Of a stretch of DNA of 64,000 bases, positions 39,101 to 54,100 are shown piece by piece. Within the stretch, counting starts at the first letter, position 1. Each line of letters begins with the position of its first letter. The position numbers and the translations under genes are program-made. The DNA is from Sipunculus nudus. Its lineage: Eukaryota; Annelida; Sipuncula; Golfingiida; Sipunculidae. The stretch covers positions 16,767,839 through 16,831,838 of the forward strand of contig CM049316.1 in NCBI GenBank assembly GCA_026874595.1, written 5' to 3'. Under the pieces are notes generated by a model. The model saw nothing but the letters and a program-made list of their open reading frames with translations. It made no database searches and was not told the DNA's origin.

Positions 39101-42100
39101 ATCTGCTTTTCAATGTAAGAAAACATATGATAATTCTAAATTGATGAGATTAATCATTGAAGAAGTACAGTAATAGCACCCTGTAACATATTATTATATG
39201 ACAAGGAATAACAGTGCAAACTTCAGTAAAGACAAACATCTGTTTATACTAACAATATTTTAAACAGCAAACATGGTGTCAGATCTATGAAATAAATAAA
39301 TACATGAACACCACTGTTACACATATATGCATATTCACAGCTATTAAATAAAGAACAAACTATATTTTTCTTTTTTTTTCTACATATGCAGGCTGAGAAA
39401 ATGCTCAAATACCATAGTAACTGGTATTTCTATCAAATACTGTTGCAGCTTACAGACATTTAGTTGCAGAAAGCCTTATACAAAATTATATTAATATAAA
39501 TTTAAATTAAGACACAATAATACAATTTCAGAAATGAAATTATTAAAAAAACAGTTGTATTGTATAGTTATTTTCAGAGAGATAGAAACATTGAAAGTAA
39601 CTTTCTAATACAACTGTTAAAAGTGGGATGGAAACATTTTTTATTCTTAAATGATTCAAGCAAATTACAACTGAAATAGTGATCAATATTTCCATAGAGA
39701 ACTGTATTAATTATTGAAAAAGGCATGAAGATAATTCATATAGCCACAGTTAAAGAAAAATTATAATTAGAGAAGTTCATTAAAACAATATATTAACATT
39801 AAAAGTAAAATATCAAATTTCAAACAATTGATGCCCTGCTCAGGATACTTGTATTACACACTTATTGTAACAGCATGCACCTCCAAAATAATTAAAATTT
39901 TAAAAAAATTCTCTTTAAATAAGGGTTATACTTATCAGGAATAGTGCATTTATAACTAAAATGTAACCATCTGTTTATAAACTAGAATAAAAAATGAGAA
40001 CAACATATCTGATTTTCAAAATTGTATATTCTTATACTGGCATGCATAATTATAGAGTGAAAAGAGTATATTAAATGAAAGAACAGATCATGCAATTGAA
40101 AAAATAGGGACACTCAGGGAAGAAGTTAAAAAGTCATATTTTACAGTTTGTTTCATAAACTGTATGGAACGGTTGTAATCTATACACCTTAAATATAAAG
40201 CACTTCTAGCCTCTATTTCTATCTTAGTATTCTCTTGTGCAATTTTTTTTCCATACTGTATTGTACATAATTTATATGATTATCATACAGCACTGGCTAA
40301 TGATACAGTATGTAACAGTATGTACTACCATGTAATGAATTTTTCCTGCTTAGTTGCCTTCAGCATAGCAAGCGTGACAACACATAACCTAAAACCAGCA
40401 GTTATCACCAAGGGAGTCACCACAAACATGAAAGGCAAACTTATTCAGGCCATACTTATACAGTAATGATATCATAAATATTAAATATTTCCCTATGTAG
40501 GTAAAAAGATGAATTTTTAATTTACTGGTGAAATACTAGTAATATTGTTTATTTAATTAACCCCAAAACAAATGGCAAAACATGGATACCAACAAACAAG
40601 GATTGACTTTTTGTAAAGTCCAAAATTTTAATTTTTCTTTTTGGTTTACTAACTACAAATCCTCCTTTAATTAATAAAATATTCACAAATATGTAAATAT
40701 TATATTTTGTTAAGCACACTTCTCATTGATTAATTATTCAAGTTCACTCTTGACTTTTATAACACAGGTTAGGTGCATAAAAATTGGTTAGAAGGAAATT
40801 TCTCATAATTTGTAAGAAGAAAATATTTTAATCTGGGAAGGTGAGTGTTAGTAAATTGTTGTAATAATTTAGAGTGATCACCAATTATTATGATAATAAC
40901 TGATTTAACTACAGGGTTTTTGCTCTGCTTAAAGCACAAAGCAGAGAGCTCGGGAACTGCTTATCAGACAGAAACAAAAGTCCACCATCGGGAAATCACC
41001 CCAAACATTCAGGACCACCGAAGTATAAACCAGTGCTACCTTCACTGCCTGTTGCCAGGTAACCAGGTGCTCCCCCATGAAGTTCCGTTCCTGTTATTAA
41101 GTAGTAACCATACCTGTAGGACCTGATAACTTTGTCGTAGGCTTGATAAGGAGAGGTTATATTGAGATTTGCACACAGACACATCATCACGCATAAACTA
41201 TACCTGTACTCAATAAAGGTCCACCAAAAACACCTGTGATTTGGATACCTGTCACGAAACACCACAGAACAACCAAGTAACTTCAAATTTGAAGCCAATA
41301 ATTGCAGAAGTTTGATGAATTATTATGTGTTGAGTATATGTATGTAGTTATGTATCATATAATTATACAAAATAAAGTTAAACGAGTGTTTTGTGATGTA
41401 GTCAGTTGGCAGCAGCCACTAACAATGGGTATGATACTGCCCTCTAGTGGCCATGGTCGGTATCAAGCTAAGCAAATGGAACACTGATTCAAGTGTTTAT
41501 AACACTGGGGTTTAATTTAATTTTATAGATTTGGGAACAATACTGCATTATTGTATAGGTGATACTTTACCAAACAATGCCAGTTTTTGGCTTCAAGTAT
41601 GAAGTTAAGTGTCTGATTTGTGCTGTTTTGTCACATGTAGGAAGGGACCCCTACATGACAGGTACTACACCCTGTAATGTTTCTGGCATGCAGATATGAG
41701 ATAATAGTAACTTAACACACACATGAACACACATATTTAGATAAGCTGTCTCTCTATATATGTACATACATATATAAATATATATTAATCCAGACTTCAA
41801 AAATACAAGGGATAATGTCTGAAAACATGTCAAAATGTAATCTTCTCTGCACACTACTAAAACAAAGAGCACTGCAACAGTGCATTATACCCCTGTCATG
41901 TGTCATGGGTCATGTGACCTCTGACCTCACTAAATATGTGCAAATCTTTCTGAGAATTAAACTTAGGTAAGATACTTTGTTGGCAGATATTCTTGGTGAG
42001 TTTCCTCAAAATCCATCACATTCATGGTAAAACTTTATCATGGCAGCACCAAAGTCTGGTGACCTCATGACCTCAATAATATGCACAGATTTTGCTTAGG

Positions 42101-45100
42101 ACTGGACCCAGGAGAAATACTGTATTGGCAATTATTTACATTGAGATTCATGAAAACTGAACAAATTTCTCGTAAGTTTTACACACAGATGGATTGAACG
42201 CTACCATATCACAATAAGACCCTTCCTGGAAACAGGCTTGCATGTAAAAACTAGTGGAAGTAACCTCTTAAGGGATTGGGCGGTAAAACCATGGTCGCAA
42301 CGACTGAGAAAAAATGGTGACCACTGATCAATTATTAATCAATTATTTTATAAATTAATGCACTTTCTGTATTTCTATAAAATATGCTAATTTAAGTCAG
42401 TATCACGTATAAACTTCATATATCAGTTTTTCATAGTGATCATGAATCCTGAGATGTCATCAAGGTTGTATGGTTACAACACAAGAAAGGTGGGCGATTT
42501 TAAAATGGCCACTTATGACAAAACACTTTCTGTTTTTCTATGAAATATACTAATTTAAGTCAGTATTCACGTAAAAACTTGATACATCAGGTTATAATAG
42601 TAATCATGTATATCCTGAGGTGTCATCAAGTTTGTTTTGTAACAACAGGAGAAAGGTGGTTGATTTTAAAAGGGGCACGAATGACATAACACATGTCTGC
42701 TGTCATGCTGAAAGGTCAAGGTCATGGCCAGGTTGCTGCTCGAAGCTCAGTTTTTAAAGTAGGTCATAGCACTTGTTTGCATATATGAATACATAATCAT
42801 TTGTAATCAATTATACAATGATGCAACCAATTTAACTGAAAAGAATGAAAATGAACAATCATCCATGTTATGGATCAATCGACACAACACCAGTATAAAC
42901 ATACAAAATTTCAAGTTCAAGCAATAGACTTGACTAGCAAAATACACTAGTGCTTTAAAAATTTTGGAATACACCTGGAAGGGCACTGATTGTAGAACAG
43001 AATCTGGGATTTATAGTCCTAAGATTATCAGTGTACAAACAATAAACTGGAATCTGTGTCAATTGGGATAATTATAAAGTTATCAACAAGATTTCATGAT
43101 TTTTATTTGTTCCCTGAATAAAAGAGAATGATGTTAATTGACCTATCAGAGACCAGGAGAATCATTCAGTTGCATGAATTACATAGACTGGTTCCAAACT
43201 CAACTCTGATCCACACATACCCAATTTAGAGTGGGATCACCTATTTGGAAACCTTCTTTTATTCTGATTAACTGCATTAAAGGATGAGGCATGGTCGTTA
43301 ACTTGTTACCAATATTTATATGGTTTCAAAATAGGCAAATACCCCTACCTGATGTGGATAATGTTTAAAAGGACCAGATATGAGCAGGGAACCAGTACAC
43401 AAGGTATCAGCATTTGCAAAAGATAGAAGTTGCAAGTTGGACCATTTCCCATGTTTTTGTTGAGTAGGGAACCAGTCTGTCAATTTAGAATAAAGGAGAG
43501 CCAGTCATAGGAGGCAGCGAGGGACAGCATATTAATTGAGATTTTCCAGGAAGCTGCCAGCATATAACAGAAGCATGCCAATAAACATGTAAATGCTGAT
43601 CCCTTGCCTGACTTGCTAGAGCTACCAAACCCTGCACAAAAACGGCCATGTCAGTTATGTATGCAGCTCAATGAATAAACCATACAACCATGGTAATATA
43701 GTCACCATTAATCAGTGTTTTTTTAATTATTACCATCTTCAGCTCTATGCTGTAAAAATACATATCCATAATAATGTAAAAATATCAGTAAGAAAATCTG
43801 ATGTGAAGGAAACCATCACACAAAATATAACTGAGAATAATATTTTCTGGTGTCATAAGCTACAAAACTTAATTTCTTTTTCCTTTCCTGTGTACTTTTG
43901 TTAGATTTTGTCCAATCAACTTTGTCTTTCTGACAAAAGATATTTATTTCACAAAAGAATAATATTATAATTATAGTGTTGTCACTTTGGACTTTGTGTT
44001 TTTTTTAACAATGAAAATTTCTGTGATAACATGTTTTTGTTAGTTTTACTTTGAAGATACTGTAATCAGCATATCTATCTTGGCATAAAACCATATGATC
44101 TGACAAGTCACCGATTTTACTGGGTGGCAAGTATGTTCAACCATGTAATTAATTGTCCATAGATCATAATGATATAAACATTATGTAACATCTGGCTGTA
44201 AATATCCTGTCCATACAGTATATGTTGTACACATGAAAGTAAACTATTACTACAAGTAAAACATTACAATGACTATTACAATAAATGATGAAGTATTCTT
44301 ACCGTAAAATCTCCACTTAAAACCGCACTTCCGATTAAAACCGCACCCAGACTTCGCCGAAATTCCAGGTGAGACACCGCGAGGGGCTCAAATACTAAGA
44401 ACCCCCCTTTAAAACCGCACTAACTTTCGCTACGGAATGATTTGACAAAAGACATAATCAAGCTATCATCCAGAAATGAACACTCGTAGGTTGCGACTCG
44501 ACCATTCCTGTCCACATTAAAATTCCTTGGGCATTTTATTAAAATACACCATAACACATTTTTGCAGGGTCGCTCAAACATGAAGTTTGGGAAGACGTAA
44601 AGGCCGGTGAACCTCTGCCTGTTTATTATACAGATTTTATATTCCGTGCCGTATTCTTGTTTGCTACCGATTTGTCATTATATTTTGGAAAAAATATTCT
44701 GCTGATCCATTTCAAGTCACTGTATATTTTAATTCTATAAGTAATATTTTGAAATCTTAATTTTTGATGAAAATTCCATTTTCTGGAATTACTCGGAAGA
44801 TTCAAATCATTTTCATACCGGTTACTTCGGTATTATCATCGTCACATCGTACGTTGACATCGCTCCATGTCACAATTTGTTGGTGCGTTTGAAAACACCG
44901 CTGGTCAACTTAACTAAATATCAAAGTAACTGAAGTTACCTTGTCGAGATACGCACGTATAGGAAACATGACGCTTGAAAACGAGTGTTTTAAGGTAAAA
45001 TTAAAGTGGCCAGTCGGGATAAGCAAGTTTTTTTCCTGAAGAAAGTTCCCGTGTGGGGAGCCATTTTGTCAAGGCAGTGTTCGCGCAAGGCACGCTGGGA

Positions 45101-48100
45101 CGAAATAGGTGGCTGTTCTGTTTACCACCCACCGCGTACAGCCGTTCAAAATATTCTTAGCAGAATACCGGGGCTTTAATGGGTTTAAAGTGGGCTTTTA
45201 TTTCAATTTTGCTTGACCATGCCCAACGAAGTGGGCCGCTGTGTGTTACAACAGGGTTGTTGTAAACGTATTTTTTGGTAACAATTACCAAGATTTTATA
45301 ACAAGTTATATATCACACGAAAACTAATCAGCAATATTTAATTTATAAATAAGAAATAGTCTTAAATAATACATTTACACACGGCTCCCATGCATGCGAG
45401 ACTGCTGCTAGGAACGGCCCTCGAAAGTTGCAATATTATCGCCCACTCGCCGGCCTAAAAACGATGTCTGTAAGGAAGATATTCAGGAAACCCTTCTAGT
45501 ATAAACCGCACAGTGCTTTCAGGAAATCGACCTGATTTCAAGATTTTGAATTTCTTGATTAAACCGCGGTTTTAAGTGGAGATTTTACGGTAGTAGAAAC
45601 TGATCTTGAAAATTCATCATGCCTGTTTACCTAAGTTTCAATATTTAATAATGAAAATCAATTAACATAACTGAGATTGGGAAATAATACTGCAGCATAA
45701 ACAGAAACCAAGACAACATAAGACACAAAAAACATGCATCATGTAAGACAAGAAATACAATCAAACAACAACATTCAAAGTTTTAAATGAAAAAACATGG
45801 AAAATCAGAATAACAGCTAATATGCTTTGAAAAACCTACCAACTATACGCTTCTCCCCTGAGAAGGAAAATATCAAGATTTTAATACAGAAGTTATGGAA
45901 AAACAAATAAAGTATATAAGTGACCCATCACCAACCATAGCTTTCACCATTACCTCTAGTTCAAGTGTAACCCCAAGCCAAGCCATGCTTTAAATGATTA
46001 ACTGTCACCAGCTGAGCATAGAATACCCTTAATGCCTTCATGCATTGACAAGTTACTTCTCTTGGTAAATGATTTACTTCAGCATCATAAAAGCAATTAG
46101 TATGGTTAACCATGGGTCTTTAAATATGCCTTAGTAGCATACATGTGTAGGTTTTTTTTACACCTTTAATGTTTTTTAAACTTCTCTAGGAGTTTTTTTA
46201 TTTAAATTTATTTGATGTGTCTCTACCACCATATGACAATTTGGTGCCATTCTGCTTGGCATTGATATATTTTGAAAATACATCCGGGTCCAAAACCAAC
46301 TGTCTCTGTAACAGTTTACTTTTATCAAAATAAGGACCTGTTCACTGACCAGATTTTGTAATAATTTTCTATTGTTTTATATAAATCTAACCTTGAATAT
46401 ACACAGAGGATACTGCTCCCTTCAGGCATATGTGGTTGTTTTTATCAGCACATGAGATCACCTACTACATGTAGTGACTGGCTTAAATAATTTTACATGT
46501 GATCACGATAATACCACTGTAAGCTAGGTAATGGTTGTACTATGAAGCCTTTATGGTTTCAGAGTCAAAAAAGAAGAAAACAGATTCTTATTTCTGTTAA
46601 TCATAATGAATTTCAAGCTTCCTTTAGATGAAGCTGGGAATTTAAGTCACAGCTGGTCAGTCATAAAGCATGTAAATGAAAGGCTGTGAAGATATTTTAG
46701 ATTATTGATGGTAAGATTTGCAAAATGTTGAACTTCATAATGGAGGTGCAACAACAAGATTACGGCAGATTTTTTAAGTTGTTTAGAATAAGAGAGGGTT
46801 TGTCCTGTCCTCACCTAAGCTACAACTAAGCATTCTGATTGCCACAATTCAGTTCTGTGAAATGTATCTAGTAATCATGTTAATTTGGCCTTTTATTTAA
46901 ATATATTTGATCTGGATGTTAATGGGAAATCATTTTAAAGAAAAATGTATTTAAGTAAAAGTTTTAACTCTAAGGCTTAGTGAAGATCAGTCAAATTTTA
47001 GCATTTAAACTAATGCATTAAAATCATGCATTTGATCTGAATAAAATAAATATTTATTCTGCAGCTAATTGTACACACAGACAGTTAAAACATGGATTCC
47101 AATGTCATTAAGCAAGCTCTACTGCATTTTTTTAAATATATTTCAGAGTGAGTATTTTATTTTAATAACTGCATATGCTGTCATTGAATAATTGGAATTT
47201 ATCATTCTAAAGTATGAATACATATCCATTGTACACATGAATTTTACATAAATTATCTAGATCTCTGGTCTCATTGTATGTGCATGACTTGATTTATGCA
47301 AAGTGGAGTATTTTGTTTCCATGACTTTTAACTTTCATGGGAAAATGGGATATGAACTGCTTCGGGATGCGTACATATCCAGCTCATACATGAATAGCCC
47401 AGTTAACGTCTGGTCTATTTATTTACAAGATTGCATAATGTAAAAGCTAAATACAAGCATTTTGTGCAAATAATGGATCCCATATACCACCCCTACAGCA
47501 TTACAGAAGAATCATCTCATTAATGTTATGGGCTGATCCCACTTATAAAGTGAGGTGTGACAGTAACTCACCTCTGTCCTCGAGGGTGTTGTTAGACAAG
47601 TCAAGTCCAGTGAGAGAGCAGTCTTTGTTGGATGATATAGCATTGGCTAATCTACTGATAAAGTCACTGAAAAACAAAAGAAAATCATTGTTGTTTTTCT
47701 ATCAAATATAGTATGACAAACAAAAGATGCATGTTTATAAAAACTTCAAACATAATGCTGGTTTAATCATTTTGCCATACTTTTTCAAACGGCTAGTTGA
47801 GACTTGGCCACATAATCACTGAATTTTAAAGCCCACTTCAATCATATACACAGGATGTCCAGAACATTCTTATGCAGGACAAAAGTGAGAAAACAGATGG
47901 ACAAAATAACACTGAAAATAACAAAGTTGCACTGAAACAACAAATGTCATAATAATTTTTAGGTTGATTTTTGTTACAAAATGTGAAACTAAATATTGAT
48001 ATAAACAGGAACATATTTTAAGCAACTTAAACATTAACAACTTGAATGTTGAGCTCATTTTGTACCTGCTCTTCTTTTTGGTATCACATGGTGCTCCGGG

Positions 48101-51100
48101 CTGCCTGTAATAGTTTTCTTTAAATAACACATGCGCAAATTCACAAAATTTTATAGCATTTTGAAATTGCATATTACAAATCCACACAAAAAGTAGGAAC
48201 TTTTTTTTTTCATTACTTGTAGACAAAAAAGTAGACCAGGTCAGAGTAGTATAGAACCAATGGCAGCCTGTGTGCATCATTAATGTTCAGGAGAATGACA
48301 TGAATCAAATGATCATGAAAGCCTCTAATACCTCAGGAAATATAGATTATTTCACTGGTGTACATAAAACAAACTGTACTCTAATAAGATTATATTAAGA
48401 TGCAACCAATTTAACTGATTATGGAAGAAAATGACCAATCAATTTAATTAATTAATTAGCACAGCACTAGTTATTTCCAGACCTTCATTGAGCATCATAA
48501 TGTGCACATTAAACTAGCACAGCAGCTCTGCTGGCCTGGCCACTAACTCGAGGCCACAAGGATATTATACGTAAACCACTGTGGAGAGATAACTATTTTG
48601 AATAAACAAAATGATAAACCACCACCAGGAAGCTTTCAATGACTGTGATAAGTGACCAATTTATTTTTATAATCTGTTGATTCACCACACTGTACATTTT
48701 TCTCACCCTCAATGTCTCATAATTACTTTATTACACCATCAGATGTAGATACAGGCTTGAGGACATGCTGGTATGGGCCCAGTGTAAATTATGATGACTT
48801 TTTTATTGGTGGAGGCAAATTCCATCATATATATGTGTAACCTTATCTGGTCTTGCTTAGAGGTCTTTCTGTGGGCTCCTCCATTTGAGAAGTTTTTTTT
48901 TAGGAAAATATTTAAATATTATATAAACTTGTACACCTTTACTGCTTAGAAGGCCACTAAGGAACTCTTTGAGTTAAAACTCAGAACAGTCCCTCATTTG
49001 GTAGATTTTTGTATAATGAGTTTCATAAATATACACAGGATTTTTTTGTAAATCACCAGGTGCCTTCAGAGTGCAGTAATCTCTGACCTCATTAATATTT
49101 GTGGATTTTGCTGGAAATATATAAGATATATTTTTGATTAACATTTCTGTTGAGTTTGATAACAAGGCCTACAGGCCTAATGCGAACCTGTGCATTGGGA
49201 AATACACCAGGTATAATGCTTCAATGCTGGACCATTACTTTTCATGTATATGAACAATGCAAGTACTAAACATTTAGAAGAAGAAACAATTACACAAACA
49301 TCACTGCTGAAATTCTGGCATGGGTGCACACAGCAAAAAAACGATTGTAGCTGGCACCACCAGTCTTGTATACTTCGAAGCTATTATAGATATACACATA
49401 TGCCAATTTTCAGACTGATATATCAAACCCCTCCTGAAAAATAAGCAGGGACACACATTGTGCAAAAATTATTGTAGGTGGCACCACCAGTCTTGTATAC
49501 GACAAAGTTATTCGATATGTATAAATATGCCCAATTTCAGGCTGATATATCAAAGTCCTCTGTATAAATAAGCAGTCACATACACTGTGCAAAAGTCAAT
49601 GTAGGTGGCACCACCTGTCTTGTAAATGAGAATACCATCAAAGATGCATAGACAGGTCAAAATATCAGTCCAATACATCAAACTTCCCCAGAGTTTGATG
49701 CACTGGGCTGACAAGGCTTATGTGAGTAAGGCAGTTGCCCCCTAGTGACCTTTGACAAATTGCTGCCTCAAGCTACTGCACTGAGTGAACTCTTGACCTG
49801 CACCTGGCTAGACTGAGTGAACTTACTTGTACCTGGCTGCACTGAGTGAACTCTTGACCTGTTGCATAATCTGACAAAGTTGGCAGTCTGCCAAAGCTAT
49901 AAATAGATTCAGGCTGAACTTTGGTGCCAAATATGATGCAGTGAGCAGTCTGCCAAAGCTATAAACAGAATGCAGCTACTGCACTGAGTGAACTCTTGAT
50001 CTATTCCTGGCTGCTTTTCTTCCAATCCTGGCACTGTGCCAAAACTATTTATAGAGCTGACACCATCTGGGCTAATGGCCAACAACAAGGCACTGGCAAT
50101 CTGCCAATGGTAAACCAAGTGCTGCCATCTGTACACAAAAGTTGCCCCTACTTGAAATAACTTTGAAATTTATTTTCCCGATACAAAATGCTTTTCAGCT
50201 GACTTTTTATAAAAAAAGAAATCAGGAATATATGTAAAATTATTAAAGATGCATACTGAATGCAAAATTTAAATACAGATATATCTCATTGATGACAAAT
50301 TCTTGAATTAAGTTGAGTAGGGATACCAATAATTTATAATCCACGTACAGTTGTCTTTATATAGCCACAGAGAGCTGAATATCGCATTGCCTGGTATGAT
50401 GAAAAACTAAAATCATAAATCTAATTTTTTTAAAAGCTTTTAAAAAAACTTTGTCAATATAAAACAAAGATAACCTGATATCTAAATGTCTAGTGGCATG
50501 ATGTAATAGATGTTGATAAACTGTAGCCAGGCTAGATGTAACAGCATAACACAGCTAACATATATGGTAAAATGACTCAAATCAATCTCCATAATTCAGC
50601 CAAAAATCATTCATATGGAACCATTAATGACAATTATTATAAGAATTATTGCAGGGATTATTCTTGTAAAATAGTTAACTAACTTGCTTCAGTGGCATCA
50701 GTTGAAAAACGTTTCACAGGTTTATACCTCATATGCAAAAATACAGCAAAATGGCTATAAGTTAAGCTTCCCATAACTCAGCCAAAAATCACTGAACCAA
50801 AACCATTTGAACAAACTTGAATTATCAACATCTGAGGATAATTAATGTGTGAGATTTAAGAATTTGGCCCAGTGGTTTTTGAGAAGAAGATCTTTGTAGC
50901 CACTGAGCTAAAATGGGCTGTTATGGCATATTACTAAATTCAGTTTCCCATAACTTAGCCAAAATTCACTGAAAAGAGACCATTTGAACAAACTTCAGAA
51001 AGCACTACCCTAGGATCATTTCTGTGCGATATTAAACATTTTGGCCATATGGTTTCAGAGAAGAAGTTTTTTGTAGCCCTCAGTGTGATACAGGCACTGA

Positions 51101-54100
51101 TGACCCTGTACAAAAAAGGCCGATGCAGGTGGCGCCACCAATACCTCAATTTCAGATATGACCTATGTGACCAACATTGGCATAAAATTTGGTGATGATA
51201 GCTCCAGCCGTTTCTGAGATTTAAATTTTAATATGCTTTTTTGCACATTTAACAAAGTTCAACCTCCTGTAACTGGGCCAAAAATCTTTGAACCGGAACC
51301 ATTCGAACAAACTTGAGAAAGATTGTTCCAGGGATCATTTCTGTGAAATATTGGACAATTTGGCTGGACAGTTTCGGAGAAGAAGATTTTTAAAACTTTT
51401 TTAGCTTTTTCTCTATAAAATCTAAGAAAATAAACAAAATCCGATAAAGATTTTTGGATAACACATTATTTGCAAAAAATTTGGTGATGCTAGCTCCTGC
51501 TGTTTTTGAGATAGCTATGGTTAAAGTACAGATGACGCACGACGCACGACGCACCATCGCATAAGCTCACAGGTTCGCTAAAAATCCATCATATTCCTTG
51601 TAACTTATCCTGGCAACACCACAAAGAAGCCTAGTGCCCTCTGACTTTAGTTAATATGCGTGGATTTTGCCCATAATCAAACCCGGGCCAGATTATCTAC
51701 TGTTTAGTAGTTATGGTGAGTTTCATGAAAATCCTTAAGAGCCCCAATAAGTTATCGCAGTGACACTAAGAGTAAACGAACAGACAGACAGATGGACGGT
51801 GGGTATACTATAATATGTCCCATCATAGACAGGCATATAAAAAGTGCTATCAAGGCAAAACTAAAAGTTAACGGACAGAAGGATGGACGGACGGTGGGTA
51901 TACCATAATTCATCGTGTCATAGAAAGTGTTGTTGCTACATTAAGCAGGTACCTTTTAATGCCTGAGTTGTTCAGCACCAGTTCCTCCAGGGCTTTGTTC
52001 CTCTCTATCACTCTCAGCAGCTCTGTCTGTGCGTCGGGGATCTATATAACAAAGAAACATACACAGCATCCACAACAACTTTGTTATAATGTCTGAAGTT
52101 TAACCGTTTGATAATTTTTTCAAATATCATACCAAAATTTATGAAAACATTTTTTCATTACAAGTATTTTAGACAGAACACTGCCTGACATAAATCTGTC
52201 ATATTTATTTTAAGTTACTGCTGTGACACAACAAAGAAGCCTTGTGGCCTCTGATCTCATTAAATATGGGTGGATTTTGCAGAGAACTGAACTTGGGTGA
52301 GATAATCTAATGAAAGGTAGTTATATTGAGTTTCATTAAAATCCATCAAATCTCTGGAGTGTTGTCACAGTAACACTACAAGTTAAAATAACAGATGGGC
52401 AGAAGCTGCCTATACTAAAATATGACCCATCTAAGATGGGTGTATAATAAAAATTGTGTACAATACAAAAATAGAAGTGATATTCACAAATTTGTGTAAG
52501 ATGATGATCAAATCTCAAACACAGCTGATAATTTCTTAGAAATTTAATACAGAAATAAAAGAGGATATACAGGCAATATTCTTATGTGGCTGGATAAGAT
52601 TTATGTAAACCATACTTATGTAATACTTACAAGTTTAACATTGGATGCATTAAACTTCCTAAACCATGTATTGTGTTCCAAAGCCCCGATCACAGGCACC
52701 AGATCCCTGAAAATGGCAACGGTTTAAGATTAAGATCAATATCAAATTTAAGTACATTTACACATTATATATTATACAGGTCTATGTCTAGAAAATAAAA
52801 AAAATGATTTAAAACCTATCCATATACAAAATTCACTGCATCAAAATAACCAAAATAAATTAATCATCAATGAAAAGTTTATTACAATACCCCGGTAAGC
52901 TTGTAAATAAGGAGGCTGTGATATAATACTGCTATCCTGAATTGAATGGAAAAAGTATAAACTATTGCAAATAAAATTCAAACCTGTCTGCAAAAATACA
53001 AAAAATGTGTAAATGAATGCCAAAGTGTGCAATTTTGTCACTTGAATTGATGCTTTTACACCAAGCTTTCAGGAAGTGTATCTTCATTCATAAGAAAAAT
53101 TACAAATCACTGCATTGGCTCCATGGTCTGTATATTTCAGGTTATCTGTTGATAATTGGAATCTCTGCAGCACTTCACTCAATAAAATGCCACTTTTGTG
53201 AAACACTGACAGAAGGTATCACTCTCTTTCTCCTAATTCAAAGATATATGAGTGATCTAATAAAAATGATCATCTTGAATATGACGTCTGGAGAAAAATG
53301 TATAATCAATTTATCATCAGATAAGAATGAAAACATATATGAAAAGGTAGTCTTTCCGGGAAAAAAAAAGAGAGTATGTAAAAATGAGAGACATCTTAGT
53401 TCTTCTCAGTCATAAAGCTGGACAAGTACTTGTATTAAATGTGAGGAAAATGATGTGAACTCAATACCTTTGATAGCTCCATGCAAAACACCATAGTTAT
53501 GATACCTATCCATGCCTTTGTGGTGGAATTTTTCCACCACAGGAGATTATTCTGATATCTGATGTCTATTAACTAAAGATGTATGCACATCAGCAGAACT
53601 CTACGTCAGTTTTGGACTGGCAAACAATTATCCTGGAACCAATCAGGCTCTACCACACCTGTGGGTCTTGGTTGTGTGACAATATGCAGTGCCAGGTAAT
53701 AAGCTGAGGAACCACCAATAGTTACACTCCTCTGAGAGTAAATTAGAGTCATTGGTTACAGCCTTCCCTTTCAGCCTGCAGGGCCCTCACCCTGTGCCAC
53801 TGATAATTTTTTTCTGTGTGGAGATAACTGCCTCCATTTTTCTATTATATTAAGTTATACCTTAACTATGTATGTTCACCTGCAGATTTCCATTTCAGTT
53901 TCAAATTACTGGAAAAGGCTGAACCACATGCTTCCTTTCATGTATATCCTGGTATTAAGCAGGCCTAGTGACTGCCACACCTTCATGCCATAGATGTGTA
54001 GTCATCTCCATTACAGGGCCACACCATTGAGGAAACCCCAATAAGTGCACAAGTTTGTTTGTGAGTGATCCACTGCCATGGGACACAGCCTTCCCATTAA

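Noticed and set aside
40996-41298. Minus-strand 100-codon ORF ending [20 protein letters not shown]
   Set aside because: Gly-rich end is suggestive, but no family was recognised and there is no compatible splice arrangement with exons 6 and 7, which join directly in phase.
47870-48280. Minus-strand 136-codon ORF in intron 5
   Set aside because: AT-rich composition, no domain and no matching splice phases; interpreted as chance.
53017-53415. Plus-strand 132-codon ORF
   Set aside because: No recognisable family, inside a CARMIL intron, composition like the surrounding intron.
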